A stretch of 64,000 nucleotides of DNA from JAAYCI01 sp964370045 (GTDB lineage Bacteria; Bacillota; Clostridia; Oscillospirales; Ruminococcaceae). Numbering within the stretch: position 1 is the first letter of the stretch; each line of letters starts with the position of its first letter. Shown here piece after piece: positions 41,582 to 51,450 of the stretch. The stretch covers positions 1 to 64,000 of the forward strand of contig CAYJGZ010000005.1 of the NCBI GenBank assembly GCA_964370045.1. The letters are read 5' to 3'. The notes beneath the pieces were generated by a model that did no database searches, was not told the DNA's origin, and saw only the letters and a program-made list of their open reading frames with translations. A program made the position numbers and the translations under genes.

Positions 41582-42039
41582 ATCACCCACGCCTCATTTC
41601 TCCTGTAAAATCACGTATTTAAGAACATTTTCATTTGCCTATTGGCACAATAAATCCTACTAACTTTATAGCCTGTTTTTGCCACCTTGTCAAGGCATTT
41701 TTCCAAAATAAAAAAACACTTTCTCATATTCTACTCATCCATTTTCATTTTCAGCATCCCAAGAAATTTTGCTAAAAAAACTATGTTTTTTTGTGCATTT
41801 TTTGAGTCGTACCATTTTTTTACAAAAACCAAACACACTGTTACTCCTCTTTTGCCACATTTCACCCCATCTTTTACCCAAAAATAGCAAATATATGCGG
41901 CTTATCGGGCGCAATTCTCATCACATATTTGGCTTTGACGCACTTACGGTATTGTGGTGTGTGGCTGTGTATGTTACAATAATATGGCAGTATGGGTATC
42001 GTGTTATCGTTTACTAAAATCAGTGCATGGAGGAGATAC
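41582..42039. other. AT-rich spacer between acpP and purA
   Basis: Divergent intergenic region with long T/A tracts (41690-41890). It holds a good purA promoter (41952-41980). No PurR box or purine riboswitch pattern was recognised, and no small ORF with an RBS. Confidence 0.5.
41952..41980 (+). promoter_or_regulatory. candidate promoter of purA
   Basis: TTGTGG (41952-41957), 17-bp spacer, TACAAT (41975-41980), 59 bp before the ATG. Confidence 0.55.
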
Positions 42040-43314
42040 ATGCTTACAGCAATTACCGGCATAAACTGGGGCGACGAGGGCAAGGGCCGTATGGTTGACC
42101 TTCTCAGCCAAAACTACGATATTGTAGTGAGGTATCAGGGTGGCAACAACGCCGGCCATACCGTCATAAACGAGAAAGGCAAGTTTGTTTTGAACCTTTT
42201 GCCCAGCGGCGTTTTGAGCGAGGGTGTTGTGTGCGTAATGGGCAACGGCATGACGATTGACTTGGAGCATCTTTCAAAGGAGCTTTCAAGCCTTACGGAG
42301 CGAGGCATTCCCATTTCCCCCGACACGCTGAAAATAAGCGAGCGTGCCACTATATGTATGCCTTTTCACCCGCTTTTCGACCAAATGGAGGAGGACCGCC
42401 TTGGCGGCAGTGCACAGGGCACTACACGCAGGGGCATTGCGCCCGCTTATGCGGACAGGTACATGCGCAAGGCTCTGCGCATGGGCGACCTTTTGTCCCT
42501 TTCAAGCCTAAAGGACAGGGTGAAAGATTTAGTAAGCTATAAAAGCATGACTTTGGAGCGCCTTTACGGTGCAAGCCCACTTAATTTCGACGAAGTGTGG
42601 GATTACCTGCACAAAATGGCCGAAACATTTACAGATTACCTGTGCGACACGGGCATTTACCTTGAAAAAGCCGCTTCGGAGGACAAGAACATCCTTTTTG
42701 AGGCACAGCTGGGTGCTCTTCGTGATATAGACTTTGGCATTTACCCCTATACCACCTCCTCCAACACCATCGCCGCCTACGCTCCTATCGGCGCAGGTGT
42801 CCCCCACCGCCGTTTGGACAAGAGCATCGGCGTTACAAAGGCGTACTCCTCCAGCGTGGGCGGTGGGCCGTTTGTGGCGGAGTTCTTTGGCTCTGAGGCA
42901 ACAGAGCTGCGTGAGGCGGGTGGCGAATACGGTGCGGCAACAGGCCGTCCTCGCCGTGTGGGTGCTTTTGATGTGGTTGCCAGCCGCTACGGCCGCCGCT
43001 TGCAGGCCGCAGACGAGGTGGCGCTCACCATGCTGGATGTGCTAAGCTACCGGGATGAAATCCCCGTGTGCGTCGCATACGAAATCGACGGCGAGGAGTG
43101 CCTCGACTTCCCCTACGGCGAGCGCCTTGAAAACGCAAAGCCCGTGCTGAAAACACTTCCCGGCTGGAAAAAGGACATCACTGGCGTTCGTGATAAAAAA
43201 GATTTGCCAAGCGAAGCGCTTGCGTACATCGAGTTTATTCAGTCTTCGCTGGAATGCCCCGTATCCTACGTCTCGGTAGGTCCCGAGAGAGATGCATACT
43301 TCAGAATGGACTAA
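42040..43314 (+). CDS. purA: adenylosuccinate synthetase
   Basis: 424 aa from the ATG at 42040 (GGAGGAG upstream). It joins IMP and aspartate with GTP to form adenylosuccinate, the first committed step to AMP. Motifs: NWGDEGKGRMVD (phosphate loop, catalytic Asp), GGNNAGHTV (catalytic His), QGTTRRGIAPAYADR, and VGPERD at the C-terminal guanine-binding end. purB and other pur genes are not adjacent. Confidence 0.96.
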   Translation: MLTAITGINWGDEGKGRMVDLLSQNYDIVVRYQGGNNAGHTVINEKGKFVLNLLPSGVLSEGVVCVMGNGMTIDLEHLSKELSSLTERGIPISPDTLKISERATICMPFHPLFDQMEEDRLGGSAQGTTRRGIAPAYADRYMRKALRMGDLLSLSSLKDRVKDLVSYKSMTLERLYGASPLNFDEVWDYLHKMAETFTDYLCDTGIYLEKAASEDKNILFEAQLGALRDIDFGIYPYTTSSNTIAAYAPIGAGVPHRRLDKSIGVTKAYSSSVGGGPFVAEFFGSEATELREAGGEYGAATGRPRRVGAFDVVASRYGRRLQAADEVALTMLDVLSYRDEIPVCVAYEIDGEECLDFPYGERLENAKPVLKTLPGWKKDITGVRDKKDLPSEALAYIEFIQSSLECPVSYVSVGPERDAYFRMD

Positions 43315-43375
43315 GCCTTATTCTTTCGGTTTTGTCCTCGCCTGTGACACATGCTTGTTTTACATGCGGTTTTCG

Positions 43376-43406
43376 TGTGCCGGGGCAGCAGGTCTGCTCC
43401 GGCACA
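43376..43406 (+). terminator. hairpin after purA
   Basis: TGTGCCGG pairs with CCGGCACA, with GCAG/CTGC inside; a loose T-rich tail (TTACGTTGTTTT) follows. Confidence 0.65.
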
Positions 43407-43572
43407 TTACGTTGTTTTAAGGGATATTTTTGCTTCTTTTTTTACCGCATGTTTCGCATATTCACATTGCTATTTTACCACAATTTTGTTTTTACCGCAC
43501 TTTACATGCGCAGTGAAGTTTTGCATCACTGTGTGCTTTAGGGTGTTTCACACCGCACAAGGGAGGTATTTT

Positions 43573-44103
43573 GTGAAACTTTACGTAACACGCCACGGCG
43601 AAACCGAGTGGAACCTTCAGCGCAAGCTGTGCGGCACCACCGACATTCCGCTCACTAAAATGGGCGAGGAGCAAGCGCAGGAGCTTGCCCAAAAGCTCTT
43701 GGGCAAGGGTGTTGAGATTATTTTCACCTCTCCTTTACAGCGTGCGGTGCGCACCGCACAAATTGTGGGGGATACGCTTGGGCTTTCTGCGCAGGTAGAG
43801 CCCCGCATTATAGAGCGCAGCTTTGGCGAGCGTGAGGGCAGTGCCTACAACGACGTTCAGGTGCAGCGTGAGTGGCCTCATTTTGCACGCAGTGCCTACG
43901 GTGGGGAGACTCTTTTGCGTGTTTCCGCACGCATCTACCCTTTCCTTGACGAAATCCGCAAAACATGCGCCGACAAAACAGTCTTGCTTGTGTCGCACGG
44001 TGCGGCAATTCGTGTGATACACAGCTACTTCAACAGCATGGACAACAATGAATTTTCCGCATTTCGCACCAAAAATTGCGAGCTGCGTGAGTATGATATT
44101 TAA
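43573..44103 (+). CDS. histidine phosphatase (phosphoglycerate mutase-like) family protein
   Basis: 176 aa from a GTG at 43573 (GGGAGG upstream); the longer in-frame extension has no RBS or similarity. Motifs: YVTRHGETEWN (phosphorylated His), SPLQRAVRTA and VSHGAAIR (second His). The short form without the large mutase insert suggests a broad phosphatase (for example of the CobC/PhoE group) rather than glycolytic dPGM. Substrate cannot be read from sequence; no cobalamin genes are nearby. Confidence 0.88.
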   Translation: MKLYVTRHGETEWNLQRKLCGTTDIPLTKMGEEQAQELAQKLLGKGVEIIFTSPLQRAVRTAQIVGDTLGLSAQVEPRIIERSFGEREGSAYNDVQVQREWPHFARSAYGGETLLRVSARIYPFLDEIRKTCADKTVLLVSHGAAIRVIHSYFNSMDNNEFSAFRTKNCELREYDI

Positions 44104-44322
44104 GCTATATTTCTAAACCTCATTAAAGCAGTATGCACAATATAATTTTTATTTTATCGCTATTTTAATCTCTAATTGTATATTGCATTTTTTGTTTAGT
44201 GCAGGATTCACAATTCACTCCACCTTGACTTCAGGATGTACTTTGCACTTTTTCTTGATTTTTTAGAGATTTTCCAAGATAAAATCCCACTGTTAAATTC
44301 TGCTTGAAATTAGGAGCACGCT

Positions 44323-45336
44323 ATGAAACTTACAATGAACCTCGGCACACGTAGCTACCCCATAATTATTCAGCGTGGCGGGCTAAAGCAGGTATCCCAC
44401 CTGACAAACCTCACCGGCAAGGTGATGATTGTCAGCGATGAGGGTGTGCCTTCGCAGTACGTCAAGGCGCTTATGGCTCAGTGCTCACATCCCTTCTGCT
44501 GTGTACTGCCCCAGGGCGAGCAGAGCAAAAGCGTGGGCGCATGGCAACATGTGCTTGGCGAGATGCTAAAGGCAGGCTTTGGCCGTGGGGATGTTGTTGC
44601 GGCGGTGGGCGGCGGCGTTGTGGGCGACCTTGCAGGGTTTGTTGCGGCAAGCTACATGCGAGGGGTTTCTTTCATACAGTTCCCCACCACAACACTCTCT
44701 CAAATAGACTCTTCCATAGGCGGCAAAACTGCTATAAACCTCGATGGCACAAAAAATATTGTAGGTGCTTTTCATCAGCCTTCGCTCGTGCTTATCGACC
44801 CAAACACGCTAAGCACCCTGCCGCCTCGCCACTATTCAAACGGCCTTGCGGAGGCGCTGAAAACGGCGCTTATAGGAGAGCCGGAGCTGTTTGAAATAAT
44901 GGAGCGAGGCTCTATTGATGAGGACATAGAGCGCATCCTGTTTTTGGCCTTGCAGTACAAAAAAGGCGTGGTGGAGCGGGATGAAACCGAAAAAGGCGAG
45001 CGCAAGCTGCTAAATTTCGGGCACACGATAGGCCATGGCATCGAGTCCGCCTGCGGCATGGGCGGCCTTTTGCACGGCGAATGTGTGGCACTGGGTATGC
45101 TACCCATGATAGAAAATTCTTCGCTCGCACAGCGCACAAAAGCAATTATGAAAACGCTGTCACTTCCCGAAAAATCCCAGTGCAATGCGGAAGATATTTT
45201 GCGCACCATCCCAAGCGACAAAAAGCGCCATGATGATTTTTATACGATTGTGCGTGTAAAAACACTGGGTGAAGGCTATCTTGAAAATGTCACTTTTGAA
45301 GAAATCAAGTCTTTGGTGTACAAGGATTTGCTCTAA
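44323..45336 (+). CDS. aroB: 3-dehydroquinate synthase
   Basis: 337 aa, NAD-dependent and metal-dependent; cyclises DAHP to 3-dehydroquinate, step 2 of the shikimate pathway. GGGVVGDLAGFVAASYMRG, TTTLSQIDSSIGGKT and NFGHTIGHGIE (metal-binding His) are clear. No obvious leader structure. It begins a co-directional block aroB-aroC-aroA-tyrA; gaps of about 70 bp with separate RBSs suggest one transcript. Confidence 0.96.
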   Translation: MKLTMNLGTRSYPIIIQRGGLKQVSHLTNLTGKVMIVSDEGVPSQYVKALMAQCSHPFCCVLPQGEQSKSVGAWQHVLGEMLKAGFGRGDVVAAVGGGVVGDLAGFVAASYMRGVSFIQFPTTTLSQIDSSIGGKTAINLDGTKNIVGAFHQPSLVLIDPNTLSTLPPRHYSNGLAEALKTALIGEPELFEIMERGSIDEDIERILFLALQYKKGVVERDETEKGERKLLNFGHTIGHGIESACGMGGLLHGECVALGMLPMIENSSLAQRTKAIMKTLSLPEKSQCNAEDILRTIPSDKKRHDDFYTIVRVKTLGEGYLENVTFEEIKSLVYKDLL

Positions 45337-45409
45337 TTTTCATACATTTTTTGCACATCGCAAGATGTGATTTATGCTCACATCATCTACATGTCAGGGG
45401 AGTTTTTAG

Positions 45410-46528
45410 GTGAAAAACAGCTACGGAACAGCCTTGAGCCTTAGTATTTTCGGCGAAAGCCACGGCAGTGCAATAGGCGCAGTGCTGGACGGTCTTGCGC
45501 CAGGAATACCGATAAACCGTGATTTTATCGCAGGTGAAATGGACAAACGGCGAGCACGAGGTGCTACCTCCACCGCAAGGCGCGAGGCGGACGAGGTGGA
45601 GTTTTTGTCAGGCGTGCATGAACATCACACCACGGGTGCACCGCTCTGCCTCATCATAAAAAACAGCGACACAAAGAGCGAGCACTACCTCGCCACAAAG
45701 GCTCTTCCCCGCCCGGGGCACGCAGATTACGCCGCCTTTCACAAGTACTTTGGCCTTAATGATATTCGTGGCGGTGGGCATTTTTCGGGGCGAATCACTG
45801 CGGCGTTTGTGGCGGCAGGCGCTATCTGCCACAGCATTCTTATGCACCATGGCATCCTTGTGGGCAGCCACATCGCACGCTGTGCCGGCATTGCAGACAT
45901 CCCGCTTCCCACGGATGAAGCTTCCTTAAAAACAGCGATTCAGCAATTAAATTCTAAAACTTTTGCCGTGCTAAACGAGGATGCAGGCGAGCGCATGCAG
46001 GGTGAAATACTGCGTGCAAAAGAGGACGGCGACAGCGTAGGAGGCATTTTGGAGACGGCGGTTGTGGGGCTTTGCCCCGGTGTCGGCGAGCCGTTTTTCG
46101 AGAGCGTTGAGAGCGTGCTGTCCGCGCTTTTGTTCAGCATACCTGCCGTGAAAGGCGTGGAGTTTGGGCTTGGCTTTGGCTTTGCGGACGAACGAGGGAG
46201 CAGCGTTTGCGATGAGCTTGTTCCAAGTACTCAAAAGGGCGGTGCAACCACCCTGACGAACTGCAACGGCGGCATCACAGGCGGCATCACCACGGGAATG
46301 CCCATTGTCGTCCGCTGTGTGGTGAAGCCTACTCCCAGCATTTCCCGTCCGCTTCGCACGGTGGATTTTGAGCGTGGTACCGCTGAAACTTTGGCCACAA
46401 AGGGCAGGCACGACCCCTGCATTGTGCACCGTGCAAGGGCTGTGGCAGATGCCGCCGTGGCGTTTGGAATTTTGGACCTTTTTTGCCAGCGATATGGGAC
46501 ATTATGGCAAAACCCCGAGCTAAAGTAA
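45410..46528 (+). CDS. aroC: chorismate synthase
   Basis: 372 aa from a GTG with GGGGAG upstream. It converts EPSP to chorismate using reduced FMN. Signatures: GESHGSAIGAVLDGLAPG, RRRARG-like basic loop DKRRARGATSTARREADEVE, HPGHAD-like PGHADYAAFHKY and RDP-type GRHDPCIVHR. Length is normal. Between aroB and aroA in the block. Confidence 0.96.
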   Translation: MKNSYGTALSLSIFGESHGSAIGAVLDGLAPGIPINRDFIAGEMDKRRARGATSTARREADEVEFLSGVHEHHTTGAPLCLIIKNSDTKSEHYLATKALPRPGHADYAAFHKYFGLNDIRGGGHFSGRITAAFVAAGAICHSILMHHGILVGSHIARCAGIADIPLPTDEASLKTAIQQLNSKTFAVLNEDAGERMQGEILRAKEDGDSVGGILETAVVGLCPGVGEPFFESVESVLSALLFSIPAVKGVEFGLGFGFADERGSSVCDELVPSTQKGGATTLTNCNGGITGGITTGMPIVVRCVVKPTPSISRPLRTVDFERGTAETLATKGRHDPCIVHRARAVADAAVAFGILDLFCQRYGTLWQNPELK

Positions 46529-46598
46529 AAATTGTTCAAGTTTCACGTTTTAATATTCCCCAAGCAAATCACATACTATCGTATAAAGGATGCCTGAA

Positions 46599-47879
46599 AT
46601 GACAGTAAATATTCACCCAAGCACCATCTGCGGCACAATCACCGCACCCCCCAGCAAAAGCATGGCTCACCGCCTGCTAATCTGCGCCGCACTCGCCGAA
46701 GAGGAAAGCACCATCTCAAATCTTGCTCACTCGGTTGACATCAACGCCACCGCCGAGGCGATGCGCACACTGGGCGCCACGGTAAGCTGGGAGGGTAGCT
46801 GCGCCCGTGTGAAGGGTGTAAGTTTATTTGCGAAGCGCCACGAGTGCTTGCAGGTAAATTGCTTTGAGAGTGGCTCTACGTTAAGGTTTTTAATTCCGAT
46901 GTTTACGCATCCTCAGCAATCCACGAAGTTTATCGGTGCTACAAGGCTTTTTCAGCGTCCACTCGCACCTTATGCGGAAATATACTCGGCGCTCGGCCTT
47001 ACATTTTTGCCACAGGAGGACGGCCTCACCGTGCAGGGCAGCCTATCTTCAGGTCGTTATGAGCTCGCAGGGAATATTTCCAGCCAGTTTATTTCGGGGC
47101 TACTGTTTGTGCTTCCGCTTTTTGAGGGCGACAGCGAAATCATCATCACACCTCCCTTTGAAAGCCGTGGCTATGTCGAAATGACACGCCATGCGCAGGC
47201 GATGTTCGGTGTGAAAAGCCATTGGAAGGACGAGCACACGCTCTCAATTTCAGGCGGCCAGCGCTATGTAGGAGCAAGCGCCGCCGTGGAGGGCGACTGG
47301 AGCCAGGCGGCAGTGCCCGCCGTGATGGCGGCCGTTTGCGGCAACATTATCATTGAGGGGCTAAGCGAAATCACCGCCCAAGCGGACAGTGTTATATTAG
47401 ATGTACTGCGGCGGGCAGGTGCAAGTGTCAGGTGGGAAAATAGTCGCCTTATCGTAACACCTGCATCCAATGGCCTGCACGGGGCGGGCGAAATTGACAT
47501 GTCCGACTGCCCCGACCTCGGTCCCATACTCTGTGCCTTGGGGTTATTTTGCAAGGGTGAAACACGCCTTATAAACGCCGCCCGCCTTCGCATTAAAGAG
47601 AGCGACCGCATCGCAAGCGTGGAGCAGGAGCTGTCCAAAATGGGCGGCAGTCTACATAGCGGTGAAAGTTGGGTTTCCATCAATGGTAATGGCACACTTT
47701 GTGGCGGTGGCACTTTCAGCTCACACAATGACCACCGTGTTGTCATGTCTTTAACAGCCGCCGCTGCCTGCGGAAATATACCTATAACCATAGAAAATGC
47801 GCAGGCTGTGCAAAAAAGCTGGCCAAATTTCTTTGAAGATATGCGAAAACTGTCCTTAAATGTGGACAGTGACTTGTAA
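46599..47879 (+). CDS. aroA: 3-phosphoshikimate 1-carboxyvinyltransferase (EPSP synthase)
   Basis: 426 aa from the ATG at 46599, which has AAAGGATG 6 nt upstream; an ATG at 46590 overlaps that RBS. It transfers enolpyruvate from PEP to shikimate-3-phosphate. Motifs: APPSKSMAHR (usual PGSKSISNR), RLRIKESDRI and NDHRVVMSL. The PEP/glyphosate-contact loop reads FESGSTLRFL in place of the classical GNAGTAMRPL, so it belongs to a divergent subgroup and glyphosate response cannot be assumed. It completes the route toward chorismate with the neighbouring aro genes. Confidence 0.95.
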   Translation: MTVNIHPSTICGTITAPPSKSMAHRLLICAALAEEESTISNLAHSVDINATAEAMRTLGATVSWEGSCARVKGVSLFAKRHECLQVNCFESGSTLRFLIPMFTHPQQSTKFIGATRLFQRPLAPYAEIYSALGLTFLPQEDGLTVQGSLSSGRYELAGNISSQFISGLLFVLPLFEGDSEIIITPPFESRGYVEMTRHAQAMFGVKSHWKDEHTLSISGGQRYVGASAAVEGDWSQAAVPAVMAAVCGNIIIEGLSEITAQADSVILDVLRRAGASVRWENSRLIVTPASNGLHGAGEIDMSDCPDLGPILCALGLFCKGETRLINAARLRIKESDRIASVEQELSKMGGSLHSGESWVSINGNGTLCGGGTFSSHNDHRVVMSLTAAAACGNIPITIENAQAVQKSWPNFFEDMRKLSLNVDSDL

Positions 47880-47959
47880 GCTTTTACGCATTTCACACAA
47901 CATACTTATTTATTTGTATTATTATACATATTATCTCTACCCTTGGAGGCAGTGAGCCC

Positions 47960-48865
47960 ATGACTACTGAACACAAAATTTTAATCGTTGGCCTTGGTAT
48001 GATGGGCGGAAGCTACGCAAAAGCTTTAAGCAATAACGGCTACGAAGTGTATGCCATAGACTGCAACCAAGAGAGCATCGACTGGGCTGTGGAAAACAAG
48101 CTTATCAAGGCCGGATATGTGATGCCACACCCCGAGAACGGCTCTTGCGGAGACTTATGCGCCTGTGTTTGCGATGAGGCACAGCTGATGGTAAAGTCCG
48201 CCAACATAATTATTTTTGCGCTGTACCCCACGGGATTTTTGCCATGGCTTAGGGCTTATCACACACTTATAAAGCCGGGTGCACTTGTCACGGATATGCT
48301 GGGCGTGAAGGGTGCGTTTGTGTCTGCCGCACAGGATTTGCTCTGCGACAAGTGCGAGTTTATAGCGTCTCACCCCATGGCAGGCAGTGAAAAAAGCGGC
48401 GTACAATATGCGAACGAGCGTATTTTTCAGGGCGCAAACTTTATTATCACCCCCACAGAGCGCAACACTGCTGAGGGTGTACAGTTTGTAAGGCAACTTG
48501 CCGATATTTTAGGCTTTTCACGCACTACAACACTTTCTGTGCCCGAGCACGATGCACTTATTTCATATGTCAGCCAGCTAACGCACGTGATTGCGGTGTG
48601 CCTAATGAACGCAGGTAGCCACGGGCTTGAGCGTGTCACAGGAGATAGCTTCCGTGATTTGACACGCATTGCGGACATCAACACAGAGCTTTGGAGTGAG
48701 CTTATGCTCAGCAACGCACCCGCACTGCTAAAGAGCATGGACTCGTTCATGCAGAGTATGCAAACGTTCAGCACCTGCCTTTCCATAGGCGATGCGGAGG
48801 GCCTTAAAACCCTGCTTGGTAGCGCAGGTGTTCGCCGGCGACAATTCAACAAAAAGAGTGATTAA
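47960..48865 (+). CDS. tyrA: prephenate dehydrogenase
   Basis: 301 aa. It oxidatively decarboxylates prephenate to 4-hydroxyphenylpyruvate for tyrosine. Rossmann motif GLGMMGGS (11-18), then ASHPMAGSEKSG and VSQLTHVIAVCL, which are diagnostic for TyrA. There is no fused chorismate mutase and no C-terminal ACT domain, so feedback control by tyrosine through ACT is not expected. RBS GGAGG. Last enzyme of the aro block. Confidence 0.95.
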   Translation: MTTEHKILIVGLGMMGGSYAKALSNNGYEVYAIDCNQESIDWAVENKLIKAGYVMPHPENGSCGDLCACVCDEAQLMVKSANIIIFALYPTGFLPWLRAYHTLIKPGALVTDMLGVKGAFVSAAQDLLCDKCEFIASHPMAGSEKSGVQYANERIFQGANFIITPTERNTAEGVQFVRQLADILGFSRTTTLSVPEHDALISYVSQLTHVIAVCLMNAGSHGLERVTGDSFRDLTRIADINTELWSELMLSNAPALLKSMDSFMQSMQTFSTCLSIGDAEGLKTLLGSAGVRRRQFNKKSD

Positions 48866-48975
48866 CATATTTTTTCAGGAATTTATACTCTATTTTTTTC
48901 TTATTTTTTAGTGAATTTTTATTCATGTTCTTTGTATCTTTATTTGCCTAAAATCACTTTCACGCGAGGTATGCC

Positions 48976-49500
48976 ATGGATATTACCTTTCGCCCTGCGA
49001 CATTAGCGGACTTGCCCGATATTTTAGACATCATTGCTCAAGCTCGCGATTTTATACACAGCCAAGGCCTACGGCAGTGGATGAACGGCTACCCCTCAAA
49101 GGAGCTTTTGCAAAACGATATAGAAACTTCTTGTAGCTATTTGCTGTGTATTGATGGCGAAATCGCACTTACCTGTGCACTTTGTTTTCACGAAGAGCCA
49201 GACTACTCTCAGATACACGAAGGAGCTTGGCAGAGCGATGCCCCATATGGCGCCATCCATCGAATGGCTGTAAACCCACAGTTCCAAGGTCACGGGCTTG
49301 GTCTGCACATGGTCCGTGAGGTTGAGGTGGTTTGTCGCAGTAGGGGAATTAACTATTTACGGGTGGACACCCACCCACAAAACACCCCCATGATACGCAA
49401 CCTTACAAAGTGTGGTTTTACATATAGAGGCATTATTTATCTAACGGGCGAGGACACTCCCGGAGATGTGCGTTCTGCATACGACAAAGTTTTTATATAA
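48976..49500 (+). CDS. GNAT family N-acetyltransferase
   Basis: 174 aa. The acetyl-CoA loop appears as NPQFQGHGLGLHMVREV (motif A, Q/R-x-x-G-x-G/A variant) after the strand IHRMAV; the end RNLTKCGFTYRGIIYL is motif B-like. The N-terminal FRPATLADLPDILDIIAQARDF is typical of the family. Acceptor substrate unknown. It follows tyrA by 110 bp in the same direction; whether cotranscribed is uncertain. Confidence 0.85.
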   Translation: MDITFRPATLADLPDILDIIAQARDFIHSQGLRQWMNGYPSKELLQNDIETSCSYLLCIDGEIALTCALCFHEEPDYSQIHEGAWQSDAPYGAIHRMAVNPQFQGHGLGLHMVREVEVVCRSRGINYLRVDTHPQNTPMIRNLTKCGFTYRGIIYLTGEDTPGDVRSAYDKVFI

Positions 49501-49607
49501 TCATTATTCACATATTTTATATTACAAATACTTTTATTTTGTTTTTACTGCATATTTAATTTTATTTATATAAGCAGTATTCACATTCACAAAAGGAGAG
49601 TTTTAAT

Positions 49608-50549
49608 TTGAAGCTTTTTAAGTTAGACGTAGAAAAGCCGGGCCCTGGCGTACCCAAAAACGCACCTCGGAAAAAGGGAATCGGGCGAGTTTTCGAGATT
49701 TTAGGCCGAGATATGGGCAATCTTTTTAAGCTCAATCTCATCTATTACGTTTGTGTGCTACCCAGCATATCATTTTTGGTTTTGTCTATCATAAACTTTT
49801 TATACTCAAACCTTCCCATGATGCTTTTGTTCGGCGGGCTTGCGCTTGCTTTCAGCATTCTTGTGGGGCCTGCGAGCGTCGCCATGAACTACCTGATTAC
49901 CAAAATGATGCGGGATGAGCCGGGGTACATTTTTTATGATTTCAGGCAGGTTTTCAAAAAGAATTTTAAGGTAGCCGCCATTCCCGGCATGATATATTCT
50001 CTCATTTTGGGTGCACAGATTTTCGGCATGGTTTACTTTTATCTTTTCGCCACTACTGAAGAAATAAACTTCATATTTGTGTCTATTTTCATGCTTTCAC
50101 TCATCATATTTTGGATGGCCTCCCCCTACTTTTTCTTGCAGCTCGGCTACCTAAAGATACCCACGCTCAGCCTTGTGAGAAACAGCCTGCTGCTCGCACT
50201 CGGTTATCTTCCTCGCAGTTTTTTGGGCACGCTGTTCGGCGCAGGCCTGCTACTGGTACAGCTGATACTCTTCCCCTACTCCTCCTTTTTCACCATCATC
50301 GGCGGGTACGTGCTGCCTGCTTTTCTTAACATGGCATGGATATGGCCTGTGGTAAATGACCTGTTTAAGATTGAAAAAACGATGAAAAAACGTCTTGATG
50401 AGCAAGAATTTTCAGGCGATGCCTCGGACGATGCACCTGCATTTGAGCCACCTACTTTCCCCCGTGTGCCCTCCCCTGGTGAGGTTGCTATCGCCGAGCC
50501 ACAAAAGGCGGAAGATTTTGCCGAAACACCGAATGAGCAAAAAGCATAA
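49608..50549 (+). CDS. YesL-like DUF624 membrane protein
   Basis: 313 aa from a TTG start with AAAGGAGAG upstream. Five to six hydrophobic segments between residues 45 and 245, with the family feel FELLGRDMGNLFKLNLIY.. (here ILGRDMGNLFKLNLIYYVCV) near the start; the last ~70 residues form an acidic, proline-rich cytosolic tail. DUF624 proteins often accompany carbohydrate ABC transporters, but none lies here. Function unknown. Confidence 0.7.
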   Translation: MKLFKLDVEKPGPGVPKNAPRKKGIGRVFEILGRDMGNLFKLNLIYYVCVLPSISFLVLSIINFLYSNLPMMLLFGGLALAFSILVGPASVAMNYLITKMMRDEPGYIFYDFRQVFKKNFKVAAIPGMIYSLILGAQIFGMVYFYLFATTEEINFIFVSIFMLSLIIFWMASPYFFLQLGYLKIPTLSLVRNSLLLALGYLPRSFLGTLFGAGLLLVQLILFPYSSFFTIIGGYVLPAFLNMAWIWPVVNDLFKIEKTMKKRLDEQEFSGDASDDAPAFEPPTFPRVPSPGEVAIAEPQKAEDFAETPNEQKA

Positions 50550-50628
50550 TTCACTTTGCAAAAACATGCATTTTTAACAATATTTATTCTTTTTTACACT
50601 ATTATTCGCCTTATAATGCTTTAACTTA

Positions 50629-50684
50629 AAATCGCAAAGCCTTCTCGACACACTGTCGATGAACAGGCTTTGCGATTTTTTTGT
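50629..50684. terminator. bidirectional terminator between YesL-like and ECF genes
   Basis: AAATCGCAAAGCCT (50629-50642) pairs with AGGCTTTGCGATTT (50665-50678), plus an inner TCGACA/TGTCGA stem and a T run; the flanking genes converge. Confidence 0.92.
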
Positions 50685-50726
50685 TATTTTTGCATATTTT
50701 AAAGCATTTTTTGTCTTTACTGCTGA

Positions 50727-51311
50727 TTAAGCTTGTTTTCCTCTGCGCATCTGCTTTAACAAGCCGCTACTGCTCAGCCCCGCTTGCAAAATAGGCGCAA
50801 GCACCACACACGCCACCACGGCGATAATTCCGTTTATGGAAGATACCACAGCCTTTGTGCCCACCACTACCCATGCGCCTTGCAGTGGAACACCGTACAC
50901 AAAGTGCTGCATTATGAGTGTTTTTAGTAGATACAACGCTATATATGCGCCCTGTCCGCACAGGCCGGCACCTACATACCGCAGGGCGGCGGGGCTGTTT
51001 TTCAAAAGGTAGTGCGCCACAAACCCCGCCAAAAATCCCATGGCGAACTTTGTGAGAAACGTAATCCAAAACTCGCTGATATAAAGAGGGTTAATCAAAT
51101 CGTACACCATAGAGCCTATTCCTGCGGACAGCCCACCCACAAGCGGCCCAAAAAGAACACCCGCCAAAAGGCACATCACATTGCCAAGGTGAAGCCTTGT
51201 TTGGTCCGCCACTGCCAACGGAATGCGAATCTCCAAAAGTGACAGCGCAAACACCAGTGCCGAAAGCATTCCCACCAGCACCATCACTCTCAAGTTTAGT
51301 CTTTTGCTCAT
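50727..51311 (-). CDS. ECF transporter S component, possibly for a B6 vitamer
   Basis: 194 aa, about six membrane helices. QTRLHLGNVMCLLAGVLFGPLVGGLSAGIGSMVYDL is the typical loop/helix region of ECF S-components. RBS GAGGTAG. It diverges from a MocR-type regulator across 139 bp containing an inverted repeat. Since MocR proteins of the PdxR kind use PLP and regulate B6 genes, the substrate may be pyridoxine or a relative; this is inference from context. Energising EcfA/EcfT are elsewhere. Confidence 0.78.
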   Translation of the reverse strand: MSKRLNLRVMVLVGMLSALVFALSLLEIRIPLAVADQTRLHLGNVMCLLAGVLFGPLVGGLSAGIGSMVYDLINPLYISEFWITFLTKFAMGFLAGFVAHYLLKNSPAALRYVGAGLCGQGAYIALYLLKTLIMQHFVYGVPLQGAWVVVGTKAVVSSINGIIAVVACVVLAPILQAGLSSSGLLKQMRRGKQA

Positions 51312-51378
51312 TTCACGCTACCTCATTTCTTTTCTGCTTGACGTTTACGCGCATATGCTGTAGCATTATATTACACCG

Positions 51379-51406
51379 ATTTTGGCACCTATTAAATAGC
51401 CAAAAT
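51379..51406. promoter_or_regulatory. inverted repeat in the ECF/MocR divergent promoter region
   Basis: ATTTTGGC (51379-51386) and GCCAAAAT (51399-51406) are perfect inverted repeats 12 bp apart, centred between the two divergent genes, the position expected for a MocR operator. Confidence 0.5.
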
Positions 51407-51450
51407 ATAACTTTTTTATGGTATCAATTTCACTTGCTTTTGGAGGAGCT

